Assembly (NCBI GenBank): GCA_024233005.1 | Contig: JACKQE010000011.1 | Location: 124,001 to 188,000, forward strand | Direction of reading: 5' to 3' | Source: Akkermansiaceae bacterium | GTDB taxonomy: Bacteria > Verrucomicrobiota > Verrucomicrobiia > Verrucomicrobiales > DEV007 | Length of the DNA stretch: 64,000 nt | Notes under the pieces: generated by a model | What the model was told of the DNA's origin: nothing | The model's database searches: none | What the model saw: only the letters and a program-made list of their open reading frames with translations | Shown: positions 34,090 to 47,670 of the stretch, one piece after another | How the letters are laid out: each line of letters starts with the position of its first letter | Numbering within the stretch: the first letter of the stretch is position 1 | Program-made: the position numbers and the translations under genes

Positions 34090-37000
34090 ATGTCAGAACG
34101 GCTCTATTTCGGAAAAATCCAGGAAGTCATTGAACCGCCGAATCTCATTGAGGTTCAGCTAGACTCCTACAAGGAATTCCTTCAGCAGGATGTCCCGCCG
34201 GAAAAGCGGAAAGACGTCGGTCTGCAGGCTGTGCTCAAGGAGGTCTTCCCGATTGACAGCTATGATGAGAAAATCACGCTTGAGTTCATCAAGTATGACA
34301 TCGCCGAGCCGAAGCTGACCTCGTTGGAGGCATTGCGCGAAGGAGAAAGCTTTTGGGCTCCTCTTTACGTGACCTTTGCCCTCAAGGATGAGGCGGGAAC
34401 CAAGGAAGAGCGCGTCTACATGGGGGAAATTCCTCTGATGACCCGTCGGGGCACTTTCATCATCAATGGCGCGGAACGCGTCGTGGTCAGCCAATTGCAT
34501 CGCTCCCCCGGGGTCTGTTTCGAGACCGCCCAGCATCTCAATGGCAAAACGCTCTATGGATTCCGGATCATTCCTGACCGGGGATCCTGGTTGGAAGTCC
34601 AGTTTGACACCAATGATCTGCTCTTTGTTTACCTGGATCGCCGCCGTCGTCGTCGGAAGTTCCTTGGCACGACTTTCCTCCGGGTCATGGGATATCCCAC
34701 GGATGCGGACATCATCAAAGAGTTCTACACCACCGAAGAGCTCAAGATCAAAGTGGACATGGACGAGGCTTTGCTCAGTTCCAAGGTGCTCTATGAAGAT
34801 ATCAGGGACGGAGACGCCGTTCTGGCCAAGGCCTACGAGCCTCTCACGATGGGCGTTGTCGGCGCGTTGGTAGCCGCCGGTCACAACAAGATCTCCGTCA
34901 TCAATGCCGGGCCCGAGGATTTGTTGATCCGTTCGCTGCGTAAAGATCCGGCCCGTGACGAGGAAGAGGCGTTGAAGGACATTTACCGTCGTTTGCGTCC
35001 CGGAGATCCTCCGACCGTTGCCAATGCCCGCTCCCTGCTGAAAAGGCTCTTCTTTGATCCCAAGCGTTACGACCTGACCCGTGTCGGTCGTTATAAGATC
35101 AACCACAAGCTGGGCCTGAAGATTGACGATAACAACCGGGTCATGACTCCGGAAGATTTCGTGGCTTCGATGAAATACCTTTTCAAACTGCGCCGCAACG
35201 AGGGCGTGCTTGATGACATCGACCATCTCGGAAGCCGCCGCATCCGCGGGGTGGGCGAGTTGCTGGCCAACCAGTGCCGGACCGGTCTGGCCCGGACCGA
35301 GCGTCTTGTGAAAGAGCGCATGACAGTGATGGACAGCGGCTTCGACACGCTCATTCCCTCCCGTCTGCTCAACAACAAAGCCCTCAACGGGGTGGTGCGG
35401 GACTTCTTCGGAAGGTCCCAGCTCTCCCAGTTCATGGACCAGACCAATCCCTTGTCGGAACTGACGCACAAACGGCGTCTCTCCGCCCTCGGGCCGGGCG
35501 GTCTGAACCGCGACCGTGCCGGTTTCGAAGTTCGCGACGTTCATCCGAGCCATTACGGCCGGATTTGTCCGATCGAGACTCCTGAAGGACCAAACATTGG
35601 TCTGATCAACTCGATGAGCACCTTTGCCCGGATCAATGAATTTGGATTCATTGAGACGCCCTACCGCAAGATTGTGGATGGTGTCGCGAGCAACAAAATC
35701 GACTATCTCACGGCCGACCAGGAAGAAAACTTCATGATCGCCCAGTCCAACAATCCGATGGACGAGAAGGGCCGTTTCCTGGGTGAGCGCATCACCGCCC
35801 GGATCCGGGGAGAATTCGTTGACGTGCCCGCAAAAGATTGCGGTTACATGGATGTGTCGCCTAAACAGTTGGTTTCGGTGGCCGCCAGCCTCATTCCCTT
35901 CCTCGAGCACGATGACGCCAACCGCGCCTTGATGGGTTCGAACATGCAGCGCCAGGGGGTTCCTTTGCTCGTCAGCGAAGCGCCTCTCATCGGAACCGGG
36001 ATGGAAGGCAAAGTGGCCCGGGACTCACGCGCCGTCGTGGTGAGCGAGTCCAATGGCACCGTCGCGGCGGCCACGGCGACGATGGTGGTCGTGACCAAGG
36101 ACGGCAAGTTGCCCGTTTCCGACAGTGTTTTCCTGAACGATCCGGAAGTCCTCAAAAACGATCCCGACAATGGCATCCATGTCTACCCGCTGCGCAAATT
36201 CATGCGTTCCAACGCGGCGACCTGCATCAACCAGAAGCCGATTGTGCGCCGGGGAGACAAGGTGAAAAAGGGACAGGTGCTCGCCGATGGTCCCAACACC
36301 GAAAATGGCGAACTGGCCTTGGGCCGGAACATGCTCGTGGCCTTCATGCCATGGAATGGATACAACTTCGAGGATGCCATCGCGATCTCTGAAAAAGTGG
36401 TCCGCGACGACATTTTCACCTCCATCCACATTGATGAATTCGAAATCGGCGCCCGCGACACCAAGCTGGGGCCCGAGGAAATCACCCGGGACATCCCCAA
36501 TGTCGGGGAGGAATCACTCCGCAATCTCGGTCCCGACGGAGTCATCCGCATTGGCGCCGAAGTAAGGCCGGGCGACATTCTGGTGGGCAAGATCACCCCC
36601 AAGAGTGAAACCGAACTGGCTCCTGAAGAACGGCTTCTCCGCGCCATCTTCGGGGAAAAGGCCGCCGATGTGAAAGACACGTCGCTCCGGGTTCCTTCGG
36701 GGTGCACCGGTATCGTGATGGATGTGCGGGTTTCTTCCCGCAACACCACCGCCAAGGAAAAAGTGGACAGCCGCGAGCAAAACAAGCAGCGCAAGGCCAT
36801 TCAGGAACAGCATGACAAGGACCGCGAGGAGTTGATCGACCAACTCACCGAGCGTCTTTCCGACATTCTGCTCAACGAGAAAATTCCTCTCGATGTGATG
36901 AACGGCCAGGATGGTGAAATCATCATTCCCGCCAACAAGAAAATCACCAAGACGCTGCTCCGCAAGCTGGCTCTCGCCTACGACAAAATCGAGATCGATC

Positions 37001-37920
37001 CGAGCCCCGCGCGGAACAAGATCATGGAGATCATTTCGACGTTCGAGTCGAAATTCGCCGAGGTCGACATGGAACGTGAACGTCAACTCGACCGCCTTGA
37101 AGCGGGGGATGACTCCGAGCCCGGCATCATCAAGCAGGTCAAAGTCTACGTCGCCAAGAAGCGCAAGCTCAGCGTCGGGGACAAAATGGCCGGCCGCCAT
37201 GGTAACAAGGGGGTCGTCGCCAAAATCGTGCCTGAAGAGGACATGCCATTCCTGGAGGATGGCAGTCCGGTCGACATCTGTTTGAACCCGCTGGGCGTTC
37301 CTTCGCGAATGAACGTGGGGCAGGTTTTGGAAACCCATCTCGGGGTCGCTGCCCGGGCGCTGGGCTTTAAGGTGGCCACCCCGGTCTTTGACGGGATCCC
37401 CGAAGCCAAAATCATGGATTACCTCAAGGAAGCCAAGGCCAAGGAAGGTTGGGAATGGATCGGATTGAACGGGAAAAGCCGCCTCTACGACGGCCGGACC
37501 GGGGAATCCTTCGCCCAGGAAGTCGTGGTCGGGGTCATTTACATGCTGAAACTGGGCCATTTGGTCGAGGACAAGATTCATGCCCGTGCCGTCGGCCCTT
37601 ACTCCCTCGTCACCCAGCAACCGCTGGGCGGCAAGGCCCAGTATGGTGGCCAGCGTTTCGGGGAAATGGAAGTGTGGGCGCTGGAAGCCTACGGTGCGGC
37701 CTACCTGTTGCAGGAACTGCTCACCGTGAAGTCTGACGACGTCCAAGGGCGCACCCGGATTTACGAATCCATCGTCAAGGGTGACAACAACCTCGACGCC
37801 GGCACTCCGGAGTCGTTCAACGTGCTCATCAAGGAAATGCAAAGCCTCGGTCTCGACATCCGCGTCGGAAGCGGACAGAAACGGGCCGAAGAACTCCTCA
37901 ACGAAAGCATCAGCGCCTGA
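34090..37920 (+). CDS. rpoB: DNA-directed RNA polymerase subunit beta
   Basis: The protein has 1,276 residues. It begins SERLYFGKIQEVIEPPNLIE. The rifampicin region reads SQFMDQTNPLSELTHKRRLS followed by ALGPGGL, the sensitive-type sequence. The lineage has a typical long C-terminal half with KMAGRHGNKGVVAKI, GVPSRMNVGQVLETHLG and GKAQYGGQRFGEMEVWALEA. It forms the catalytic cleft with beta prime. There is no Shine-Dalgarno sequence. It precedes rpoC by 119 bases. Confidence 0.99.
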   Translation: MSERLYFGKIQEVIEPPNLIEVQLDSYKEFLQQDVPPEKRKDVGLQAVLKEVFPIDSYDEKITLEFIKYDIAEPKLTSLEALREGESFWAPLYVTFALKDEAGTKEERVYMGEIPLMTRRGTFIINGAERVVVSQLHRSPGVCFETAQHLNGKTLYGFRIIPDRGSWLEVQFDTNDLLFVYLDRRRRRRKFLGTTFLRVMGYPTDADIIKEFYTTEELKIKVDMDEALLSSKVLYEDIRDGDAVLAKAYEPLTMGVVGALVAAGHNKISVINAGPEDLLIRSLRKDPARDEEEALKDIYRRLRPGDPPTVANARSLLKRLFFDPKRYDLTRVGRYKINHKLGLKIDDNNRVMTPEDFVASMKYLFKLRRNEGVLDDIDHLGSRRIRGVGELLANQCRTGLARTERLVKERMTVMDSGFDTLIPSRLLNNKALNGVVRDFFGRSQLSQFMDQTNPLSELTHKRRLSALGPGGLNRDRAGFEVRDVHPSHYGRICPIETPEGPNIGLINSMSTFARINEFGFIETPYRKIVDGVASNKIDYLTADQEENFMIAQSNNPMDEKGRFLGERITARIRGEFVDVPAKDCGYMDVSPKQLVSVAASLIPFLEHDDANRALMGSNMQRQGVPLLVSEAPLIGTGMEGKVARDSRAVVVSESNGTVAAATATMVVVTKDGKLPVSDSVFLNDPEVLKNDPDNGIHVYPLRKFMRSNAATCINQKPIVRRGDKVKKGQVLADGPNTENGELALGRNMLVAFMPWNGYNFEDAIAISEKVVRDDIFTSIHIDEFEIGARDTKLGPEEITRDIPNVGEESLRNLGPDGVIRIGAEVRPGDILVGKITPKSETELAPEERLLRAIFGEKAADVKDTSLRVPSGCTGIVMDVRVSSRNTTAKEKVDSREQNKQRKAIQEQHDKDREELIDQLTERLSDILLNEKIPLDVMNGQDGEIIIPANKKITKTLLRKLALAYDKIEIDPSPARNKIMEIISTFESKFAEVDMERERQLDRLEAGDDSEPGIIKQVKVYVAKKRKLSVGDKMAGRHGNKGVVAKIVPEEDMPFLEDGSPVDICLNPLGVPSRMNVGQVLETHLGVAARALGFKVATPVFDGIPEAKIMDYLKEAKAKEGWEWIGLNGKSRLYDGRTGESFAQEVVVGVIYMLKLGHLVEDKIHARAVGPYSLVTQQPLGGKAQYGGQRFGEMEVWALEAYGAAYLLQELLTVKSDDVQGRTRIYESIVKGDNNLDAGTPESFNVLIKEMQSLGLDIRVGSGQKRAEELLNESISA

Positions 37921-38039
37921 TCCCGCGGCCTCCCTGCCGCTCCGGCCTGCTTTGATCGGCGGCCGGGGCGGGGGAGCGCCTTCTCCTTTTTCCATTTTTT
38001 TCCTCTTCCGTCAGCCTCCACTCCATCCTCGCACTGCGT

Positions 38040-42188
<4,149 letters not shown>

Positions 42189-42230
42189 TTTCTCTAGCAA
42201 GGGAGGGGCTGACCTTCCGAACGATTCCAA

Positions 42231-42264
42231 AAGCCCCGAAGGTGAACGCCTTCGGGGCTTTTTG
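42231..42264 (+). terminator. Rho-independent terminator after rpoC
   Basis: An 11-bp perfect stem AGCCCCGAAGG/CCTTCGGGGCT with a 6-base loop (tgaacg), followed by five T residues and G. It ends the secE-rpoC transcription unit. Confidence 0.93.
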
Positions 42265-42486
42265 TTATAGACGGGCCAGCCGATCACGGGACCGGAGGGG
42301 CGTTTGATTCGACAGAAGCTCTGCTGGTGGATCCTATGGTTCTACCTTCCCACGGACAGCAGGTGGTCCATTGGTTGTTTTATTTTCTAAAGGCGGATTT
42401 TGATAAGGCTTTGGACAGATTGACGCAAACAGTGCCATCATGATTTTGTTGGCCATCCCACCGCGATGATGCTTATTGGTGGGAAC

Positions 42487-43320
42487 ATGGATCTTTCACT
42501 CAATCAAAAAGCGGTTCTGATCACAGGTGGCGCGGGCACTCTGGGGATGGCGGCGGCGCGGTGCTTTGCCACGGAAGGCGCGAAGGTCGGCCTGCTCGAT
42601 CTGGCTTCCCAAAGGGAAGACCCCGGGGTCGTTTCCTTCCTGGCCGAGTTTCCCGAACAGGCCGCTTTTTTCCCGCTGGATCTGGTGGACGAAACCTCGA
42701 TCCGGGAATGCGTGGGCGCCGTGCTGGCTCGGTTCGGAGTCATCGATGCGGTGGTTCACAATGCGGCGACCTTTCACTTTTCCCCGGTCTGCGACTGGGG
42801 CTCCACCGCTCCGTTGGATCTCCACTACGCCGTGGGCGTCCAAGGGCCTGTCCGGTTGCAACGGGAGATCTGGAAACAGTGTCCCTCCGCGTTGGGGGGC
42901 AGCGTGGTCGTGATCTCCTCGGTGGCGGGGCATGTGGGCGAGCCGGATGCCTTTGCCTACACTCCCATCAAGGCCGCCCAAAAAGGATTCGCGCTGAGCT
43001 GTGCCATGGAAATGTCCGCTCACGGCGGATGGGCGGTCTCGGTCTCCCCCGGGCATATCTGGGGGCCCATTCACCGTTCCCGCGCCGAAGCCGCCGGGTT
43101 GGGACGGGAGGCTTACGAGCAGTCCAAGCCAAACATTCAAAGCACCCTCCTGGGCCGCTTTCTGGAGCCCGCGGAAGTGGCGCGATGGATCGTCCTCGCG
43201 GCCTCCCCGACCGGCCAGTCCCTCACCGGGCAGGATCTCCGGGTCACCCTGGGCATCGAAGCCGGTGGTTTCAACCGGGGCTACGACACTTCCGCTGGCG
43301 GAGGCAAAGTCGAGTGGTAA
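42487..43320 (+). CDS. SDR-family oxidoreductase
   Basis: ATG 42487 gives 277 residues beginning MDLSLNQKAVLITGGAGTLG, with the Rossmann nucleotide motif TGGAGTLG; an ATG 21 bases upstream is possible. VHNAA (the NNAG-equivalent) and the catalytic ISSVAGHVGEPDAFAYTPIK follow, giving the Ser and YxxxK pair. It is a classical short-chain NAD(P)-dependent dehydrogenase/reductase. The substrate cannot be told. No related gene is adjacent other than an aldose epimerase on the same strand. Confidence 0.9.
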   Translation: MDLSLNQKAVLITGGAGTLGMAAARCFATEGAKVGLLDLASQREDPGVVSFLAEFPEQAAFFPLDLVDETSIRECVGAVLARFGVIDAVVHNAATFHFSPVCDWGSTAPLDLHYAVGVQGPVRLQREIWKQCPSALGGSVVVISSVAGHVGEPDAFAYTPIKAAQKGFALSCAMEMSAHGGWAVSVSPGHIWGPIHRSRAEAAGLGREAYEQSKPNIQSTLLGRFLEPAEVARWIVLAASPTGQSLTGQDLRVTLGIEAGGFNRGYDTSAGGGKVEW

Positions 43321-43417
43321 TACCCCCCTCTGGGGGCGCCGGGCTGCGTCGATCCCGCACGGATGCGGCCATTTTTCTGTTTCAATCGGGCCTGGTCACG
43401 GGCATAATGCGGTTCCG

Positions 43418-44554
43418 ATGAAACCCCCTACCGTAACCTTTTGTCTCGCAGGCCTCCTCGCCTGCGGGTTCGCCTCCGCCCAGGACAAACCCATGGATGC
43501 CCCTCTCAAATCCGAGCCCTTCGGTGAAATCGATGGTCACGCGGTGACCCTCCACACCCTGACCAACAAAAACCGCCTTCAGGCCCGGATCATGGACTAT
43601 GGCGGGGTGGTCGTCTCCCTCCGGGTGCCGGACCGGGAAGGGAAGCTCGCCGATGTGGTGCTGGGCTTTGACACGGTGGCGGAATACCCCGAGAAAAGCC
43701 AGTATTTCGGCTGCATCACCGGCCGCTACGCCAACCGGATCGCGAAAGGGAAGTTTTCCCTCGATGGCAAGGAATACACCCTCGCCACCAACAATGAGCC
43801 CAACCATCTCCACGGCGGCGTCAAAGGATTCAATCAATACGTCTGGAAAGGCACCGCCATGGAAACGGCGGACGGCCCGGCCTTGAAGCTGGTCTGGAGC
43901 AGTCCCGACGGGGATGAAGGCTACCCTGGCAAGCTGGACTGCGAAGTCACCTACACCCTGACCCAGGGAAACGCCCTGCGGATCGATTACAAGGCCGTCA
44001 CCGACAAGCCGACCGTTCTGAACCTGACGAACCACAGCTACTGGAACCTTTCCGGGGAAGGCTCGGCCACGGTGCTCGACCACGAACTGACGATCCTGGC
44101 GGACCGCTACACACCGGTGGATGAGACCTCCATTCCGACCGGGGAAGTCGCCCCGGTGGAAGGCACCCCGCTCGATTTCCGGAAACCCACGGTGGTGGGG
44201 GCGCGGATCGGGGAGGACCATGGGCAATTGAAGAACGGACTCGGCTACGATCACAACTACGTCTTCAAAAACGTCCGTGACGGCAAGATGATCCACATGG
44301 CGACCCTCCGGGATCCGAAGTCGGGCCGGATCATGGACGTGGACAGCACCGAGCCGGCCATCCAGTTCTACACGGGGAATTTCCTCGACGGCCGCACCGG
44401 CAAGGGAGGGAAGCCGTATGCGCACCGCTCCGCCCTGTGTCTGGAAACACAGACGTTTCCAGACTCTCCCAACCGGCCCTCCTTTCCCTCTCCGGTGTTG
44501 CGTCCGGGACAGACCTACGAGACCACCACGATCTACACTTTCTCAGCGAAGTAA
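43418..44554 (+). CDS. galM: Aldose 1-epimerase, secreted
   Basis: ATG 43418 gives 378 residues with signal peptide MKPPTVTFCLAGLLACGFAS, so it probably acts outside the cytoplasm. The galactose mutarotase fold is shown by GRYANRIAKGKF, NHLHGG, the catalytic-His region NLTNHSYWNLSG and the late AIQFYTGNFLDG. It interconverts alpha and beta anomers of free aldoses. It lies 18 bases before gdhA on the same strand. Confidence 0.92.
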   Translation: MKPPTVTFCLAGLLACGFASAQDKPMDAPLKSEPFGEIDGHAVTLHTLTNKNRLQARIMDYGGVVVSLRVPDREGKLADVVLGFDTVAEYPEKSQYFGCITGRYANRIAKGKFSLDGKEYTLATNNEPNHLHGGVKGFNQYVWKGTAMETADGPALKLVWSSPDGDEGYPGKLDCEVTYTLTQGNALRIDYKAVTDKPTVLNLTNHSYWNLSGEGSATVLDHELTILADRYTPVDETSIPTGEVAPVEGTPLDFRKPTVVGARIGEDHGQLKNGLGYDHNYVFKNVRDGKMIHMATLRDPKSGRIMDVDSTEPAIQFYTGNFLDGRTGKGGKPYAHRSALCLETQTFPDSPNRPSFPSPVLRPGQTYETTTIYTFSAK

Positions 44555-44572
44555 GCTGTTCTCTATTCCCGC

Positions 44573-45925
44573 ATGAGCCGCTCCCATCATCTCGATCTCG
44601 ACCGTTTTGTCAGGGGGCTGGCTCGTCGGAACCCCGCTCAGGCGGAGTTTCACCAGGCGGTCCGGGAAGTCATGCACGATGTCTTTCCTTTCGTCCGGGA
44701 GAACCTTCGTTATTCCGAGCAGGCCATCCTGGAGCGGATGACCGAGCCGGACCGGGTGGTGATTTTTCGCGTCACCTGGGAGGATGACCGGGGGAGAGTG
44801 CATGCCCACCGGGGATGGCGGGTGCAGTTCAGCAATACCATCGGGCCTTACAAGGGAGGACTGCGGTTCCACCGCTCAGTGAACCAGAGCATCCTGAAGT
44901 TCCTCGCCTTTGAGCAGATTTTCAAAAACAGTCTGACGGGGCTGCCGATGGGCGGGGCCAAAGGGGGATCCAACTTTGATCCCCACGGTCGTTCCGATCG
45001 TGAGGTGATGCGCTTCTGCCAGGCGTTCATGACCCAGCTGGCTCCCTACATTGGCGAAGACACCGATGTGCCGGCGGGGGACATGGGGGTGGGATCCCGG
45101 GAGATCAGTTATCTCTTTGGGCAATGGCGTCGTTTGGAAAACCGCTTCGTGGGAGTGCTCACCGGCAAAGACCTTTCCTTCGGCGGCAGCCTGATCCGGA
45201 AAGAGGCGACCGGTTACGGCGCCGTCTATTTCGCAGAGGAGATGCTGACCCTGCGGGGAGATTCGCTGGCGGGCAAAACCTGCACGGTGTCCGGCTCGGG
45301 AAATGTGGCGCTCTACTGCGTGGAAAAGCTGCTCCAGAACGATGCCCGGGTGGTCACCGTGTCCGACTCCGATGGGACCATTTTCGTGCCGCAGGGATTC
45401 ACGTGGGAGATGTTTGACCATTTGAAAGATCTCAAAGAAAAGCGGCGCGGGAGGCTGGGGGAATTTGCCGAGAAATTCGGGGTCGAGTTCCGCGGGCAGA
45501 GCCGGCCGTGGAGTGTGCCCTGTGATCTGGCATTTCCGTGTGCGACGCAGAATGAACTCAACGGAGAGGATGCTGCCGATCTCGTTGGCAACGGAGTCCA
45601 AGCCGTTGTGGAAGGAGCCAACATGCCGTGCACCCCGGAAGCGGTGGAACTGTTCCGGACCAAGGGTGTGCTCTATGCCCCGGGTAAGGCCGCCAATGCC
45701 GGCGGGGTTTCCGTATCCGGGTTGGAACAAAGTCAGAATTCTCTGAGATTGAGCTGGTCACGGGAGGAAGTCGACAGCCGGCTGCGGACGATCATGCACG
45801 AGATCCACAAGAAGTGTGTCGCCTACGGCCAGGATCCTTCCGGGATGATCAACTACCAACGGGGCGCGAACATCGCCGGTTTCGTCCGGGTGGCGGATGC
45901 GATGCTGGCCCAAGGCTTGGTCTGA
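44573..45925 (+). CDS. gdhA: Glutamate dehydrogenase (hexameric, NADP-type)
   Basis: The protein has 450 residues, the length of the hexameric class. Motifs include GPYKGGLRFH, PMGGAKGGSNFDP and QAFMTQLAPYIGEDTDVPAG for substrate and catalysis, and KTCTVSGSGNVALYCVEKL for the dinucleotide. ANAGGVSVSGLEQSQN near the end is characteristic. It makes glutamate from 2-oxoglutarate and ammonia in the cytoplasm. NADP preference is inferred from the class. There is no Shine-Dalgarno sequence. Confidence 0.96.
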   Translation: MSRSHHLDLDRFVRGLARRNPAQAEFHQAVREVMHDVFPFVRENLRYSEQAILERMTEPDRVVIFRVTWEDDRGRVHAHRGWRVQFSNTIGPYKGGLRFHRSVNQSILKFLAFEQIFKNSLTGLPMGGAKGGSNFDPHGRSDREVMRFCQAFMTQLAPYIGEDTDVPAGDMGVGSREISYLFGQWRRLENRFVGVLTGKDLSFGGSLIRKEATGYGAVYFAEEMLTLRGDSLAGKTCTVSGSGNVALYCVEKLLQNDARVVTVSDSDGTIFVPQGFTWEMFDHLKDLKEKRRGRLGEFAEKFGVEFRGQSRPWSVPCDLAFPCATQNELNGEDAADLVGNGVQAVVEGANMPCTPEAVELFRTKGVLYAPGKAANAGGVSVSGLEQSQNSLRLSWSREEVDSRLRTIMHEIHKKCVAYGQDPSGMINYQRGANIAGFVRVADAMLAQGLV

Positions 45926-46092
45926 CGGCATCCACCTGCGCTCCGCGATCTGGGGCTCCGTCAGCTTCTTGGTTGGGGGTGTGGCGACATCCCTTTCCCT
46001 GCGTCCTGACGTTGATGCGTCCATTTTTCATGTCGCCACGTCATCATAATCAGTGTAATATTCAAATTCTACACAATTATCGGTTATTATTA

Positions 46093-47670
46093 ATGAAGCT
46101 TAAACATTCTGTCGGCGTGTGTCTGTTCGGAGGTTGCCTGCTCCTGCTCAGTGTTGCGGCGACGGCGGAAACGCCGCCACCAGCCAAATCAAACGACAAG
46201 CCGGCCGAAAAACCGGCGGTGCCGACCCCCGCGGCGGCTCCTGGCCAGGTCAAGACCGCCCCTGCGAAATCGCCGGTCACGACCCCTCCTGACACCAAGA
46301 GCGACGCGAAGGTCGCCCCCAAGGAGGCGGACGCCAAGCCTGGCCTCCTCAAAGTGAAAGCGGGGCCCATGGAAGTCCGAATCAGTCTTGACGCGGTTTT
46401 GGTGGCAGAGGAAAAAACGGAGATCAGCGTGGCTCCAAAAGAATGGGCCGACCTGACCGTCCTCGAAGCGTTGCCCCATGGTTCGGTGGTCAAGAAGGGG
46501 GACCTTTTGGTGACCCTGGATCTTGTCAAACTGGATGAAACCATCGACGCGCTGAAGCGGGCCCGTCCCTCCGCGGAGTTGGATCTTCAGATGGCCGGGC
46601 AGGAATTCACCGCCCTTTCCAAAAGCACCCCCATGTCCCTGGCCGCGGCCCGGCGGAGCAAAATGCAGGCCGAGCAGGATCTGGCCTGGTATGAGGACAA
46701 AGGAAAGCCCAGCGACGAAAAGGATGTGGCTGAAGTGGTGAAAAATTACGAAGATTACCTGAGCTATGCCCAGGAGGAATTGAATCAGTTGGAGAAAATG
46801 TACAAGGCCGACGATCTCACGGAGGAAACCGAAGAGATCGTCTTGAAGCGCGCCCGGGCCGATGTGGAGCGCGCCAAATGGCGGCTCGAAGTGGGACGAA
46901 TGAATGCCGAGCGCCAGTTGAACACCAGTATTCCCCGGGAGCACACGGCATACCGCGACGCGGCGGAACGCGAGGAGATCAACTGGCGCAAGTCGGAAGC
47001 GGTTCTGCCGGACACCCTGAAAAAGAAGGAGCGCGAACTGGCGGAGTTGAGCAAGCAGTTCGAGCTCGCCGGGAAAAAGATCGCGGATTTGGAAGCGGAC
47101 CGAAAGCATTTGGAAGTGAGAGCCCCGCACGATGGGGTGTTGTATTATGGCGCCGCGGCCAGGGGCAGTTGGGCGGGAGCCGCCCTCGTGGAGAAAAAGC
47201 TGGTGCCGGGTGGCAAGTTGCTGGCGCGCGAAGTTTTCATGACCGTGGTCAATCCTTCGAAACTGGGACTCCAGGCCAACATTGGGGAGACAGAACGGAA
47301 TCGCCTGCGCCGCGACGTCATCCTAACCGGTGAGATTAAAGCCATTCCGGAAGCCATGCTGACGGCGAAATTGAAGCAGATCGGTCCCGTGCCGTATGGC
47401 AACAACACGTTCGACGCCTTTTTCTCGATCGAGAAAACCGACGCTGAGGGGCTCTATCCCGGGATGACCTGCAAGCTTGCCTATGAGGCATTCCGCTCCG
47501 AGAAAGCCCTGACGGTGCCCCGTGAAGCCCTTCGGCGGGCCGACAATGGCACCCGCTACGTGCTGTTGGGGAACGGTGAAAAGCGCGAGGTCAAAACCGG
47601 AATCTTCGGTGACAAAGCGGTGGAGATCGTCTCCGGTCTGAAGGAGGGCGACGAGATCCTGCAACCATGA
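46093..47670 (+). CDS. HlyD/RND-type periplasmic adaptor-like protein
   Basis: ATG 46093 gives 525 residues with signal peptide MKLKHSVGVCLFGGCLLLLS; starts further upstream would overlap gdhA. A Pro/Ala/Lys-rich linker (about 25-85) precedes a lipoyl half-motif (VLEALPHGSVVKKGDLLVTL). A long charged coiled coil follows at about 150-340. The second lipoyl half (LEVRAPHDGVLYYG) and a membrane-proximal beta domain (ALTVPREALRRADNGTRYVL; VEIVSGLKEGDEIL) complete the adaptor layout. Such adaptors bridge an inner-membrane pump and an outer-membrane channel, but no pump gene is next to it. Its stop overlaps the start of the toroid gene by 4 bases (ATGA). Confidence 0.8.
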   Translation: MKLKHSVGVCLFGGCLLLLSVAATAETPPPAKSNDKPAEKPAVPTPAAAPGQVKTAPAKSPVTTPPDTKSDAKVAPKEADAKPGLLKVKAGPMEVRISLDAVLVAEEKTEISVAPKEWADLTVLEALPHGSVVKKGDLLVTLDLVKLDETIDALKRARPSAELDLQMAGQEFTALSKSTPMSLAAARRSKMQAEQDLAWYEDKGKPSDEKDVAEVVKNYEDYLSYAQEELNQLEKMYKADDLTEETEEIVLKRARADVERAKWRLEVGRMNAERQLNTSIPREHTAYRDAAEREEINWRKSEAVLPDTLKKKERELAELSKQFELAGKKIADLEADRKHLEVRAPHDGVLYYGAAARGSWAGAALVEKKLVPGGKLLAREVFMTVVNPSKLGLQANIGETERNRLRRDVILTGEIKAIPEAMLTAKLKQIGPVPYGNNTFDAFFSIEKTDAEGLYPGMTCKLAYEAFRSEKALTVPREALRRADNGTRYVLLGNGEKREVKTGIFGDKAVEIVSGLKEGDEILQP